A DNA stretch of 64,000 nt from Diogma glabrata (GCA_963693315.1 OY856186.1:373245663-373309662); one strand, 5' to 3'. Positions 34,251-47,150 are shown, numbered from the stretch's first letter. Made by a program: numbers and translations. Notes: generated by a model from the sequence alone, not told the origin.

Positions 34251-37200
34251 CCTAACAAAAATCGCACAATGAATCAATTTATTGTTTCGGAATTTATAAA
34301 TTTAACTTACAATAAAAGACCTTGTTAAGCTTTAACAGTAAATCAAGTCAATAAAAAAGTTAAATTATTGAAAAACTTCTTTAGCATCTGTCAAACAAAT
34401 TATTGGTATCAATATTTATAATATAATGAAAACGCGCAACAATTTTCAACCTATTTAGCATAAAATTTGATTTCAGTTTTCAAATTACTGTCAAACATAA
34501 AATAAATTTCATTTTCTATGAAATTAGTTATTCGAATCAAATGTTGAAATATTTCAATGCAAATAATTTATTTACAAATAATATGTTCTATTAAAAGATT
34601 TATTCTGAATAAAGAAAATTATTCATTCATCAATCAATCACTATCGTTCTTTATATTTTATTTATTTATTTGTAGGTAATTTCGTTTGCTTCCATGTACA
34701 AATATATCAAATTTTGGTTTTTAAAGGTGACACAATTTTCTCAAGCTTTTAAGCTTTAAGTTTTTCGTTGCTAATTTTTGTTTGTGAATTTAAATTACTT
34801 TTAATTATTATAATTTTAGCTCTTCCATCCTAATGCGCGCAACATGAAAAATCTCTCAAACTTATTTCTTCAAAAATGATATTTTAATTAAATTACAAAA
34901 AAAATTAAACTCTTATTAAATGTTGTTAAATATTTCTTCGCTATAGCTAATTACTTAAATTTTTATAATTTTTTATTTACCAAAATACTTGTTGTTGTCT
35001 TTCGAATCTTAATTTAAATTTCCTTAAATCAAAAAAATTCTTTTTTTTTTTTTGTAATTTATTCATTTTCTTATTTTCTTCGAACCGGTTTTTTATGATA
35101 TTTTCTTTCTTTTTCCTTCCTCTTTCTTAATTATTTCGATTTTTTATCGTTTTTTGTTTTGTTTGTAAAAGTTTTCAATTTTTATCTTAGATTTTGTTTT
35201 TTCTTTTTGCGAATTAGGAATAAATTAAGGAAATAAAATTTTCGTTGAATATTTAATTAGTTTGATAATATACTTAAATAAATATTTTACGAAGAGACAA
35301 ATCTTATTTTAATATCGATTTACGAACAGATTGTGCTAATTTTTTTTTTGTAAGTTGAAATAAATTACTGAGAAGTTAGTTTGAATTAAAAGTGATAAAT
35401 GTTTTTCGTTGTTGTTTACGGAAACATTTATTTTGTTGTACGAAAAAACATTTAACGTTTTGTAAATTTTATTCGTTGGCGTAAAAGATGTGGGGAAACG
35501 GTTTAGTGTGAAAAAGATGGATGTTTCATAATTTTAGGGAGATTTCGTGTGAAATTTACTGTCGATTTCTATCTAGACCATAGATATTCTAAAGTTCCAA
35601 AATTTTAATTTCTTGTGTTTTATGTTTAATATATAAGTATCATATCAGAAGAAGATTGAAAAGACATGACATGACAACTTGGTGACAGCGGTAAAATTTT
35701 AAGTTCTTAAATGTTTTAATAAGTTAATTTAAGGTTATGGAAAGTAAAATAACTAGAACCTATGGTGCGCTGAGAACTGTTAATATTAAACTATTCAATT
35801 AAGTTTGTGGTCAATAATGCCCTAACTGTTTCTATCATAAAAATTAAATACCAAGTAATTTATTACCACATTCTTCCAATTAAGTCTTTTTAAATAATAC
35901 GTAATTTATACCATAATTTAACCAAAATTACGAACCCTATTAATAATATATAATATTAATTGGATTATAACATTTACTTAAAATAAAATAAAAATATTCA
36001 GACACACAACATACTCAAATTTCATTAACTTTTTCGCTTCAACTAAAATATAACAACGTCAACAGCAATTTATTTTAATTTACACATAAAAACAATATCC
36101 AAACCCAAAACACCTATGAGCTATGTATATCATTTTTCTTTTTACATAATATTTGCGTGTTTGCACTAATTGAATTTAAAAACAAAAAAAGCTAACAAAC
36201 AAAAACAAACACATATTTGGCTCATTTCTAGTTTTTGTTTTAACCCTTGGATGAAGAATGGTAAATATAAGAAAAACAAATTTAAGAAACGAAGCAGACT
36301 GATTTTATATCAGATAGTATATTGACATTCTGGTAAAGTAGTTTACAGTGTTGTAACGGCTACAATCGTAACGTTCTTTCGTTTTTTTTTTGGTTAAAGA
36401 TGGCCGCGTTTGGCAAATCGAAATATGGAAAATGTTTGATAATTCAATGAAACGCGTTGTGTTTTCTGGACCACCATATCTAGAAAATAGATTGGGTTTG
36501 AAGAATATCTTCATATGATTCACTAACAACAAACAAACTTTCCATTTCACATATTATCTGTTTATTAACTGAAGGTATGACAAACAGTACTTTACTGTTA
36601 AAACCACGCGCCGATTATTAAAAGTTCTATCATTAATCGCAACTGACCAAATTTTGTATGTTAAGGGTAATAATTTATCTTACGCTTTTCATAAAGGCTA
36701 GATTGTTGTCCATAATGTTGATATTTGTGAATTAATCTTCTATGACTTGACGTCAATTTGGCGAGCTAAGACCTCGCTCGATGAAACTACCTCGGTAGTG
36801 TATTTATCTTAATCTAAACGGAATCGTTGTTTGGGATAGGGATTTGATTAAGTCGTTAACAAGTTATTTATTTTGCCATTATATCCGTGTGATGTTTGTT
36901 GATGCATTAGTTTCTTCAACGTTTGTAATAATTAAGCTCCTGCAGTTTTTTCCTAAAGTGTAGTCGTAAGAGTAGGACGTTTTTAAGCGGGTTTTCATCG
37001 AAAGCAAGGAAAGATGTGCAAATGTGCATGCAAAAGTATAAGCTTTCAAAAGGTTGTACAACAAAGTCTCTGAGCCACTATAGTGAGGATTTTCCGTTCC
37101 TGAAAACTGCTTTAGGAATTAATAACTGGTTTCGCTTGAACTCAGTTTCTATTATCTTACTTTGAACTGGCTATTTAGAACTAGTCTTTTCATTAGTCGG

Positions 37201-37264
37201 AGCTTTGAACCGGCTCAGAGGTTATACTTAATCTTGTAAACTCTGTTGGAGCGGATTAAACCTA
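34251..37264. other. AT-rich DNA without recognisable gene
   Basis: About 3 kb dominated by A/T runs (especially 34.9-35.45 and 35.8-36.2 kb). From 36.6 kb the GC content rises slightly. Frames of 61-81 codons on the minus strand (36,305 and 36,879) show no motif. Confidence 0.4.
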
Positions 37265-37462
37265 TTATATCAGGGGCCAACGGCTAATGCTGGCGGCTGC
37301 CAATGCTTTTAGCTTTGACTTTATTAGTATTATGTTATTAGACTGAGAGCCTAAGTATTTAAAAGAGACGAACTCTTCCTTTCCAATAATAACATAGCGT
37401 CTCAAAACCAGGACATATCCAATATCCACTTTGATTCTAAAAATAAAGTTTAGTCTAATCAA
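37265..37462 (-). pseudogene. Possible LINE reverse transcriptase thumb fragment
   Basis: The 65-codon minus frame reads FVSFKYLGSQSNNI followed by KSKLKALAAASISRW, similar in layout to the FxYLGS...EIKxRIxxAxxxxxxL region that follows the RT palm in several LINE clades. It lacks anything further. The match is by eye over about 35 residues, so it is tentative. Confidence 0.4.
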
Positions 37463-37806
37463 TTTTGTAGTTTGTGACTACCACTAATCCTCGCCTCAGC
37501 TGTACCAAACCTCTGTCCAGTGTCAATAATATTTCTTCCAAAATCACTAGCGGAGCCAAAAAAAAGTCCACGGAAAGTTGACGGAATTCTAATTTATTTT
37601 TAACACATTCTCAACCCATCCAACGCTCAACAATTCAACCACACCGAGTTGTTCTTGGCAAATGTCTCTTTTCGCAACGCATGTTGCTCTACACCACCAT
37701 GAGAACAAAGAGTCAATAATAAATTCACTTCTTCGATCGTCAAATCAAACTTCAAACACTTTCGTTGACTCGTCTTGTTTTCAAAATTATAATCCATTTT
37801 GTTCAC

Positions 37807-39935
37807 ATGAGCATCAAAAAAAGTAGGTCGACCAAGTCAGAGCTCAGTTTCTTTGGCAAGACAAAATAGACTTGGAAGTCGTTCGATTTCCAGATGGGAC
37901 GTCACCGCAAGACGACTTCTAAGGCGGGACTTCACCGTGCAGACAAGGGGAGAGAGTAGAAGTGGCAGGCACCTGAGCAAGTTTCCTAGTCATTCTGACA
38001 ATGGGAATGTACCGGTGACAAGTGACACTGCTGTGGCCGGGAAGAGTATTGATCCCGTGCCGGCAGAAAGTAGCACTGTTCCAAATAGAAATAATAAGAG
38101 TAGAAGGCATAGAAGTCCCACTTTACCACCTTTAGACCAGGCCGAATGTTTGAACGAGCTACTGAGGCGGGGGCTCGGTAAAGCTGATATCGGGTGATAC
38201 CTAAGATTCCTCGCGGAGCGAATGCGTCGGCAAACTCAAAGAAAAAAATTCTGGAAAGGAAATGGATGGCCGCAACCGTCGCACAGGACAGCCATCCGTC
38301 AGGACAGAGTGCAACACCATCTCAGAACAAATGCCACCTAAGCTGGTGTTATAAACGCCATTATGGTTGCTTTTCTGCATGAGGCTTATCCCAGACGATG
38401 CTTTACGCGGAGGAGCTGGAGTTAATCGAGGCAAGGCTAGTGAATCAATTGCCAATAGCATATGCTGATCACATGATCTGGTTTGAGGGTATTCACTTCA
38501 AACTTGGTCATTTGGTGGTAGAATGCTACTACGAGAAGACGGTAAAAATTCGTGTCTGATTTACCTAAAGTGGAAGATGGTAAACGTGTAATTGTGACCG
38601 AAATGGGAAACGACTTTCCGATTCCTCATACAAGATAAGCATTAAAAAAAGATTACCATCTTTCAGGCAGGCAGACTAACGCTGGCTTATTCGTAAGGCA
38701 GACAAACGCTGGCTTATTCGTAAAGAATTGGAAGCTGTCTGGAAGTCGGGATGAGAGCACAGTGCAACTCTCGACTGCACTAATTAACGACAGGACAAAT
38801 ACTGCCGTATCGGGAGCAGGGAATACTCTCAACTACCGGTTTGGTAAAGTCATTGTCCATTAACCAAGAAAGGCGAGGGCAGAAGGAATGTAGAAAAAAG
38901 GGTCTGGCATCTCGTGGGAAGTACTTCAGATACCACCACCGCACAGGGAGTCAGCAGCAGTCTTAGCGTTAGGTGATTCTAAAATCAGCCTTGGCACCAC
39001 AAGGGATGCTCAGGTGAGACCAGCCCTATCCTAAAGATGGAAGTTTCCTTAAGACGAAATGATTAAGCAGTTCAACTTCGATAGGAAATTTACATCGCAG
39101 TTGTGCAAAAAAGCGAAGTGGAGCAGTGAATCCACTAGCGCTTGGGCACCATCCCAAGTGTCTTTCAAGTTAAAATATGTGCTATCGAAAGGTGTCCAGA
39201 CTTCAGCTTAGAAAGCACAAGAGAATTGTCTACTTGTCAGGCAGTCAAAGAGCAGTAAATGCGTTAAGCTCCTACACGACCACATCCCAAAATTGTTGAA
39301 AACTGTGTGAGTAAGCTAAACATGCTTGAGAATAGTAACAAAGTGTGATACCCGGTGATGCGGGTGTAGCAGGTAATGAAGAAGCTGACAAATTAGCAAG
39401 GTAATTTACTTTAACATCTTTCGTCGGCCCGGCACCCTTTTGTGGATCAGGGATGTCATTATAATGGAATGGCTCAAAACCTGAAATAACACCACTGACT
39501 TAAATCAGTACCAGTAGGTGATTGGATCTTTCAATCAAAAGAAAGCAGCAATGTGGTTTAGATTGAATATGGCAACACCCTGAAAATGTTGGCGGGGGGT
39601 TCTTACAGAACACTGACAAGTAAGAAAACACTTCAAGAACCTTGAAGGGGAGACGAGGGATGAATGGAGATTCCGTCTATTGGAAGAAGAGATTCTAGCC
39701 CATCTTCTCAAAGATTGTGAAGCCTTGATCTACGCGTGAAGGTTGAATATGTTGGGGTATTATATTGACCGACATGACCTGCATAAACTTAGCCCTCTTC
39801 ATATCTTGAAATTCCTGAGGGAGACTGAATCAGAGGAGGTGTTCTGACTGGGTATTCACCAAGGAGTAGAAAGGAAGGGCACATTAGATCATTTTGTTGC
39901 AGTATAACATATCACAACTAAACTTAATCTAATCT
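37807..39935 (+). pseudogene. Internally deleted LINE (family C) with ORF1-like start and RNase H-like end
   Basis: The stretch is clearly less AT-rich than its flanks. The first part (37,853-38,197 and the shifted frame from 38,194) is Arg/Ser/Pro-rich like a LINE ORF1. Near 38,370-38,540 a second piece reads VAFLHEAYP, DDALRGEELELIEARLVNQL, HFKLGHLVVECYYEKTVK, resembling the nucleic-acid-binding module (DUF4780-like) of insect LINE ORF1 proteins. Near 39,350 VIPGDAGVAGNEEADKLAR matches the last RNase H motif VPGHxGxxGNExADxLA, with Asp for His. Near 39,670-39,830 EEEILAHLLKDCEAL and HILKFLRETESEEVF resemble the C-terminal tail of R1/I/LOA-type LINEs. EN and RT are missing, and many stops are present. 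The end near 39,935 is poly-pyrimidine/AATCTAATCTAATTT-like rather than poly(A). Confidence 0.72.
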
Positions 39936-42159
39936 AATTTAGCTCGTCTTCCCTTTCATATTTTCATCCCTTTCGAAAAATGTGCATTAAAATATTTGTG
40001 ACACAGCAACAATACTGCTTAAAATTTGATACTGTTCGATAAACATTTCACACTCCCCAATCGAATAGATTGATCGATATTTTATTGACGAGAATTTCCC
40101 ATCATTGTTTCTTTTTTTATATTCATTGGTCACTCTTACGCCCAATAGTTATTTAGAATTTTCATGACATGATCTAAAATTCCAGTTAAATGAGAAATAA
40201 ATTTGTCTCTATGAAAACAAGATAACTTTTATATGATATTTATATGACCCAAATTCTATTATTGAAGCCCGAAAATAAAATAATAATTTGATTTGCGGAA
40301 TTGTTTTGGAGTTTCTTTTCTTTGATTTTCTATTTTGATATAGAGTAACAACTGAAAATGGGATATAAGCTGTTGTCGTTTTTGGAGTTGCTTTTAGATA
40401 GTGTTAATTCTTATTTTAGGGCAAGAATCGAAATAGGCCTGATCTTTACAATTTATTGGAATTGTTTAACTATAACTCTTCTTCTTTCAATATCAGAAAC
40501 TTTTAAGAGTAAGAATAAAATAAAATAGATTCCTTTCAACAAAATTATCCCACTCACTTATTTATTTTGATATCATTTTGATTGTCCAAGATCAATTGGC
40601 CTTAAACGTTGTCTACAACCACTAATACTACAAAAGAACCATCACCACAATTATATATCTCACTTCGTAACAAGTTATTTTTCACACCTTTTCTTTACAC
40701 CTTTTCTTTACTCCTTCTACTAACACGTACAGATGCGTAAGGTCGATGTGGCTATAATTCTATCTTTCACCGTTTTCAATTTCCCGTTATATGAACTTCA
40801 ACCAAACCTTTAAACATTTATGCCTCTATTTGCCTTTTAAAATATTTTCGATTATTTTATTTGGTAATCCGAAAGCCTATAACCATTTCTATACTTAATT
40901 CTATCTCAATCACCATTTAATTCATGAAGCTCATATAAATACTTGTATTACCTTTCTTTATGTTAGGATCATCACAATATTGTCAATTTCACCACTTCAC
41001 AACTTTGTGTAAAAATCATATTCCATAATACAAATTAGTGTACCATATAGGGTTGTGTCTTAGTTATGACATTATAACAGATTATAACACATTTTTGGTC
41101 AAATTCATGAATAGTTTGAGATAAGTCAATCAAAAATGTTGTTTTAAGCATATTTTGACAACTATTTTGACATTAAAAATATTGTTCTGGTCAAATTCAC
41201 AATATTGTGTAGATTGACTATTTTGTGATTACATTTATCTGTTCGAGAGTAGGAACCCCGTTTGGTGAATTTCAATTGTTTCTGTTTTGAGTTTTTCTTA
41301 TTTGATTATGATTATTTTACATATTAAATGCGAGTTAAAAAAATTGATTTTTCCTACATAAAAAATATTTAATTACTTTATTCTTAATTTTGAGTTTTTG
41401 ATAGGTTATTGCCAATAATTTAAACACTTTTTAAAACAAAAATATGAAGGTTCTGAAATTTCAAGCCTCTGAGATATCTAGACTTCGGCAAAAGGTTTTT
41501 AAGCTGACATTGTTTTCAGCGATGTATATAAAATCAAAAATTCTCTGTAAAAGTGCAAGTATTTTAGCCTAGAACTTTATTACAAAAGTAACACGAAACA
41601 TAACATCAAATTCGAAATCGAATCGAAAACAAAAAATATTCCAAAAATTATTTCGAAATCAGCAATTGAAACTTTTTTCAAAATTCCAAAAGTATTGCAA
41701 AAATTATAACAAAATTAAAAAAGTAAACGTATTTTCCAACTATTCCTGTCATTCAGAAGTCGTGAAATCTGGAATCACACAAAAATTACTCGTTTTGTTA
41801 AAAAACGACATTTAATCTGCAACAGCTTGATATTTTCCAACTGTTCCTATATATTGGAAGGAGTTGAAACTGGATAGAACCATATTTCATTTCCAATTTT
41901 ATGTTCAATTACATTTCATGTCATACAAATAATTAATTTTAATTTGACAAATGTTTCTAATTGAAAATGTTTTCCATTTTATATTTCTCAAAAAAATTGG
42001 TGAAGTGAAAATCATTATTTTGAAACACTTAACGGTATTTTTTGACACACTTATTATACAATAATAGAACTTCTGGTGTCACATACCAATGCCGACCATC
42101 AAAATTTTTCCATATTCAATATTATTATAGTCGTTATCACTTAACAGAAATAAATACAA
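39936..42159. other. AT-rich DNA without recognisable gene
   Basis: No frame above about 60 codons. Nothing repeated elsewhere was seen. Confidence 0.4.
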
Positions 42160-42217
42160 ATGCGCTTGAAAATTAATATTCATATCCAACCAACTGAATA
42201 TTAATTTTCAAGCGCAT
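42160..42217. repeat. Perfect 23 bp inverted repeat with 12 nt loop
   Basis: The left arm ATGCGCTTGAAAATTAATAT plus TCA (42,160-42,182) is matched without error by the right arm (42,195-42,217); the loop is TATCCAACCAAC. The arms include a GC-bearing end (ATGCGC/GCGCAT) unlike the flanks. It could be a tiny fold-back element, a cruciform or a small RNA hairpin. No target duplication or flanking promoter is recognised. Confidence 0.9.
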
Positions 42218-44362
42218 ACGCGTCTTAAATGGAAGTTGATGTCGATTGAAATGAACAGCAGAGCAGAGTTAACTTTATAATAGTTCTGTTTACCTGCGTC
42301 TAAGGCCATTAATTCATGTCATGGGTTGACATCTCCATATTTATATGAAAAGTCAATATGATTTTACTTGAAGCGAAGACAAAATTTTAACATTGTTCAA
42401 AATTTAAATTCTGTTTGGCACTAATAATTTTGATAAATTTTAGTTCCGTGTTCAATTTTTATATTATAAAAAAACATCTTTAAATATACAGTACTTTTGC
42501 TTACGCTGACGGTGTAAAAATATAATCCATTATTTTGAAAAACATATTTAGAAAATAGGATTTGTTAAAAATCTATAAAGCTTTGTAGAATGATAAAATA
42601 TTGACAATCAATACGAATATTTTGTGTAATATTGACCCGATGCTTCAAATATTGACAATCAATTATGAAATATTGACAAGTGGTAACCCTAGCACTAAGA
42701 GACTCTCAGCAAGTGGAAAAAGAGCTGTTAAATCTCATCTCAAGCAAATTATGTTCTTGTGTGTATTAAACCACACAAAAAAAAACAAAAACGTTTTTGG
42801 TAACTTTTAATTTTGAATTTTAAATAATTATTTATTATACATTTATTTAATAATAAAACACAAAAAAAAATTTAATTAAAATCAAATTATAGCAAAACAA
42901 AAAATTATTTTGACAATTTTATAAATAATTAAAATTTAATTATTTTTTAACTAAATTAAAAAATTATAATATTTTTTTAACAGAAAAAACCACATATTGT
43001 TAAAATAACATTTAGAAAATAAACAAACAAACGAAGAAAATAAAAATAGGAGATAAAAGAGTTAGTTGATAAGTAATTAGACTTCGAAGTTTTGGTAACG
43101 GTAACGTTATATCTTGACCTACACATATTAATTTGTTTATAATTTATAGAAGTTTTATAGCTGGTTAAATATCAACCAACTCTTAAAATTCGTTAAATTT
43201 ATATTATTTATTTATGGATGGTTGGAGCTATAAAGGGTTATATTAAATTAAAAAAAAATAAAACAAAATGTTGAATTTAATTAAAAATATATATACTTCT
43301 TTGTCTACAACATAACGTTTGACTTAGTTTCTGCTATATAACAGGAACAATAAATGCATATATGTATTTGTATATAACAAAACAGGAAGAGAATGACAGG
43401 CAGCTGGTGATGTTTACATAGATAGCGGAAATAGCAGAATTTAATCAAAATCTCTTTTGTTTGAATAATTGTATTTCGATTTGTATATTTTATTCAACAT
43501 AAGGGATGAATAACGAATGAATGAGTTTTATGTGAAATGATGATGGATATACAAATTTAGACACAAACATACGTTTACTTCCGGAGTATGGTTATTATAA
43601 TATATAACAGACAAACCGCAAATAAATTCACATTGAAATGTTTTGTATTTATTACTTCAAGCGTTTTTTGAGATATTTTTATGGATATTTTTTTCTCTTG
43701 GACAGTTTTTAAAACGTTTTTGTAGCGTAAAAAAGACGCAGTACAATGGGTGGGTGGTGGTGCTGCTATTCTATTTATTTCAGACAAAATCTTTTACATT
43801 CTACATTTTTATGACAACTGAAATTTTTATATAGAATATTATTTATTTTTTTGAAACAATTATCAATTGAATTGTATTTTACGTTCGTTCTTCAATGGAT
43901 GTTTTCTATACAGTCCCAAGAGTTCATTTTCTATTCCGTCTACAATATTGTGTTTCGACTTTAGTGGTTAAAAACAATAAATTTAATTGTCAAAGTATTT
44001 GTGAAGTATTAAACAAGTGGCAGAAATAAAGTGCATTTTAATATAAAGAGTAAAAATATTGTTATGGATGTCTACAAAAGTTAAGTTTAAATTTTATTGA
44101 TTTTTTTCAATTCATTCTCATGTTGATTTTTAATTTGGTTGACAATGGTTTTAGTATCGTATTGTCTAACAATTTTAACAGGTTCTTAAATTCACCCTCA
44201 CTTTTTTCCTCTTATCATTCATTTTCTTTGTTTTCATATCTCTTCAATAGTGTCATGAATGGAATGTGTTTTTTACGTTTTAACATAACATTTTTTTGTT
44301 TACGGTTTACATATTTTTGGTATTTTGTTTTGTTTGTCTAGTGTTAAACTTTTACTTTTAAC
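42218..44362. other. AT-rich DNA without recognisable gene
   Basis: Frames of 63-73 codons (42,601; 43,575; 43,643; 44,120) overlap each other on both strands and show no motif. A (TATA)-rich stretch lies near 43,290 and 43,360. Confidence 0.4.
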
Positions 44363-44569
44363 TTAAATTAGTTTCTGATTTTCGACATGATTTTTAATCG
44401 CATTAATTTTAGCCTGGTTTCGTCTAGGTCTTCTCAGCTTTCTGGGTGTTACTTGCTCAGGCAATGGATCTGGTTGGTTATTTCGAGTCAGAATAACCGG
44501 CTTTGCGGCTCTGTGGCTCTTCCATACGTCTCCGTTGCAGTGTCTTACAACGCCGCAACCCCCATTATA
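44363..44569 (-). pseudogene. Unassigned coding-like segment, C-terminal tail of a protein
   Basis: A minus-strand frame open for 68 codons ends in TAA at 44,363-44,365. It is GC-richer than its flanks and reads KPVILTRNNQPDPLPEQ and TPRKLRRPRRNQ, a Pro- then Arg/Lys-rich order unlike AT-rich chance translation. The upstream boundary is an in-frame TGA at 44,570-44,572, and no start codon is obvious, so it may be an exon or the end of a retroelement polyprotein. A competing 93-codon plus frame (44,387-44,668) crosses the same bases; I prefer the minus strand on amino acid composition. I do not recognise the family. Confidence 0.3.
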
Positions 44570-44725
44570 TCAAAAACATTCTTTATTCGAAAAAAAAACA
44601 AGTTCAATCTTAAAATAAAATTCAAACTTTCAAAAGAAGAAGTTTCTAGTGTACCAGAAAAAACGTAAAAAAATATAAATTTAAAAATAAAATACAACTA
44701 TATCGGCCTTTTTTTTCTTTCCAGC

Positions 44726-44818
44726 TTATTTAATTTCTTTCCTCACCAGAACTTCTTCAAACCAAATCCTTTCCCTTGTTCCAACATCAATTCCTTCAAA
44801 TTTAATTGGGATGCGGCC
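44726..44818 (-). pseudogene. Second unassigned coding-like segment
   Basis: About 150 bp upstream of the previous segment on the same strand, 30 codons read GRIPIKFEGIDVGTRERIWF and end in TAA. A TTTTTTAAG precedes it. It may belong with 44,363-44,569 as remains of one element. Too short to identify. Confidence 0.2.
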
Positions 44819-45062
44819 TTAAAAAATTACAGTTTTCTTTTTCTTGATTAATTAGCAAAACACCTTATCTAGATTTTTCTATTTAGTTAATTATATAGTT
44901 TTCACTTCACGCGGGATTTATTTCAATTATAAAACTCTTTAATTTTTTTTAATGAATTTTTAAATAACAAATTTTATTGTGCTCAATTGAGTTTCAAATT
45001 GAGTTTCAACCATATTAACTTTGTTTTGTTCAGAAATAAAAGAAATAATCAAAGTTGTTCAT

Positions 45063-45625
45063 GGGATACACGTCGAACAGGTTGCCGCTGCGACCAAAAT
45101 TTGGAGAGGTTTAAATAAACGTGAGATGGCTCAAAATGTTTGTATTGATGTCCTCTTTCTGCTCCGGCTATTTTGATAATTGTCGAAATACTTTAAAAAA
45201 TTGATAAATAGTTCATCTATTTAGAAACCTAAAACATAACTTTCAAAAAGTAGAATGGTAAAAATCAGCAGCTTTTAGTAAATTAGTAAAAATGCAAATT
45301 TGATGAAATGGCGTCATTTGAAGCCACCGTTTTGATTTTTATTACTAATCATATAAAATTTTAAGGATAGTACTTATAAAATCATTTTAAAATTAACAAT
45401 CTATTTTTAAAGTTGTTAGTTCTTGTTAGTAGCTAGTTTCCATGTACGATGTTAAAAAATGTCGGAATTAGCCCTTCATTTTGAAAACGTCATTTTAAAA
45501 AATTCCAAAACGCCACGTGTCATTAGAAAGAGGACATCAATACTAGAAATTTGAGCCATTTCACTTTTTTTAAACCTCTCCAAATTTTGGTCGCATCGGT
45601 GGCTCGTTTGATGTGGATCGTCCCT
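45063..45625. mobile_element. Non-autonomous inverted-repeat element, about 560 bp
   Basis: The left arm (45,063-45,170: GGGATACACGTCGAAC, GCGACCAAAATTTGGAGAGG, ATGGCTCAAAAT, ATTGATGTCCTCTTTCT) matches the reverse complement of 45,515-45,625 closely over about 100 bp. The roughly 340 bp interior has no ORF. Structure as in a MITE of a cut-and-paste transposon. Flanks GTTCAT and TTATAT give no certain target duplication. Confidence 0.82.
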
Positions 45626-45791
45626 TATATATAATATTTCGTAAACAATTTTTCATAAACATTTTTTTCAAGTGAAAACTTCTTTAGGCGAGTTGTGCAA
45701 TTTTTTATGGGTTTACATTTAAATTATCGTCAGGTTAATTTATTTAAGCATAAAATACCTATATTTGGTCGTATCGCTTCAAATTACAATA

Positions 45792-45838
45792 TGGATATCG
45801 CGGTCGACTGAGGTTCTATAGATCGAGAGTTCAATTCC
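45792..45838 (+). other. tRNA-like Pol III promoter remnant, possible SINE head
   Basis: TGGATATCGCGG at 45,792 resembles an A box and AGTTCAATTCC at 45,828 a B box, 36 bp apart as in tRNA genes. No cloverleaf with good stems can be formed, so it is not a tRNA gene. A T-rich stretch follows. It may be an old SINE or chance. Confidence 0.25.
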
Positions 45839-46869
45839 TGGAGTGGTACATTTTTTATTGTTTTTTTTTTAATTTTTATTAAATACCATTAAAATTATTT
45901 TTTTTTATTCATGAATTCATAAAAATTTCTTTTTACGAATTTTAAAAAATTGATCCATAATGCAGTTTTTTAAAGTAATATTCCTACTATCTTTTGCATT
46001 CGAGTATCATGCTAAATAAATATTGAATACATAAATTCAACATTGTTTTTAAGTTGTTGTTTGTTCATTGTTTTATTTCATTGTTTTTTTCATAAATTAT
46101 TAAATACGAATTAGTGTTTATTATAAACTTACAGACCGATGCCTATATTGTGTTTCTAAATAAGAAATACATCATCAAAATATATAAAAAATTTAATATG
46201 TATAAAACTGAAAGTATGTCTGTTTGTTCTTTATACATTAATATATTAATCATCACGAAAATTTGGGAAGCTGTTGTGTACACTAGCCCAAAGGTAAGTG
46301 GCAAATTCTCTCTTTTTAAAAACCGCACCTCAGGGCCCCTTATAATTATCTTCAGGGATTTTGCCTAAATGTTGTAATTATGTAATTTGATTTTTATTTA
46401 AATATCGTTTCAAACGGTAATTTTCTTTGATCAATGTTTTTTTTGTTGAACATTATTTTTATAAAATTAAAAATAACGTAAGAAAGAATGAATAACCTGA
46501 AACAATTACATTTGTATATCAATATTATATGTATTGGAATTTAACACATCATGATGTAACAAATTTTATCATCTATATTCTATACCAAATATGTTGTTGG
46601 TTTGGAATAGTATGTAATACATGTTTCAAAAATTAAGTGAAGACTTAATACTTGTAACTTGATACTTGATACCATCGATTATATCGATTTAAAGCTCACA
46701 ATTACGAGACGGAAATCGCATAAATTCTATACAAAGAAGCATAGCTTATGTATGATTAAACATGGATGGCAATCATGATAAATAAACTAATTAAAAAAGG
46801 TGGCACTTGGCCGATAGTGATTTAGAAACGGCAACAAATCGCGTTACGCGTACAACGGCAACAATACGC

Positions 46870-47150
46870 GTACTGTAGTCCCTGCTATTGGCATATGAGT
46901 TATCTTTAGATATCGTTTACCACTGGCAATAGCAGTGAAATCTCATTAGCCAAAGTGATATCTTAGGGTGCTGGCGGATGAAGTTTTTTCAATCAACGAT
47001 ACCATCCCTTACCCTAAGTTATGGAATATTCTTTGATGGTGCGCTATTTTTTTTAATTAAAATGTGTTTAGTAGTAGAAATTGCAATGTGTGTCACAATA
47101 ACACATAAAAAACTTTTAAGAACAAGGTCCCACAACAACTTGCTTTCCTT
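46870..47150. repeat. Dispersed repeat with LINE family-A tail on the minus strand
   Basis: 46,880-46,990 (CTGCTATTGGCATATGAG, then CACTGGCAATAGCAGTGAAAT) recurs in diverged form at 22,815-22,870 and partly at 10,840-10,890. From 47,040 to 47,145 the minus strand reads GTGGGACCTTG, TTATGTGTTATTGTGACACA as in the 3' tail of the family-A LINEs. The coding part is absent. Confidence 0.55.

Noticed and set aside
44387..44668. 93-codon plus-strand ORF
   Set aside because: The minus strand over the same bases has a more protein-like composition; the plus frame ends in an AT-rich, Lys-rich tail typical of chance.
45780..45850. tRNA gene
   Set aside because: A- and B-box-like words are present, but the T-arm and acceptor stems do not pair. 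Kept only as a possible SINE remnant.
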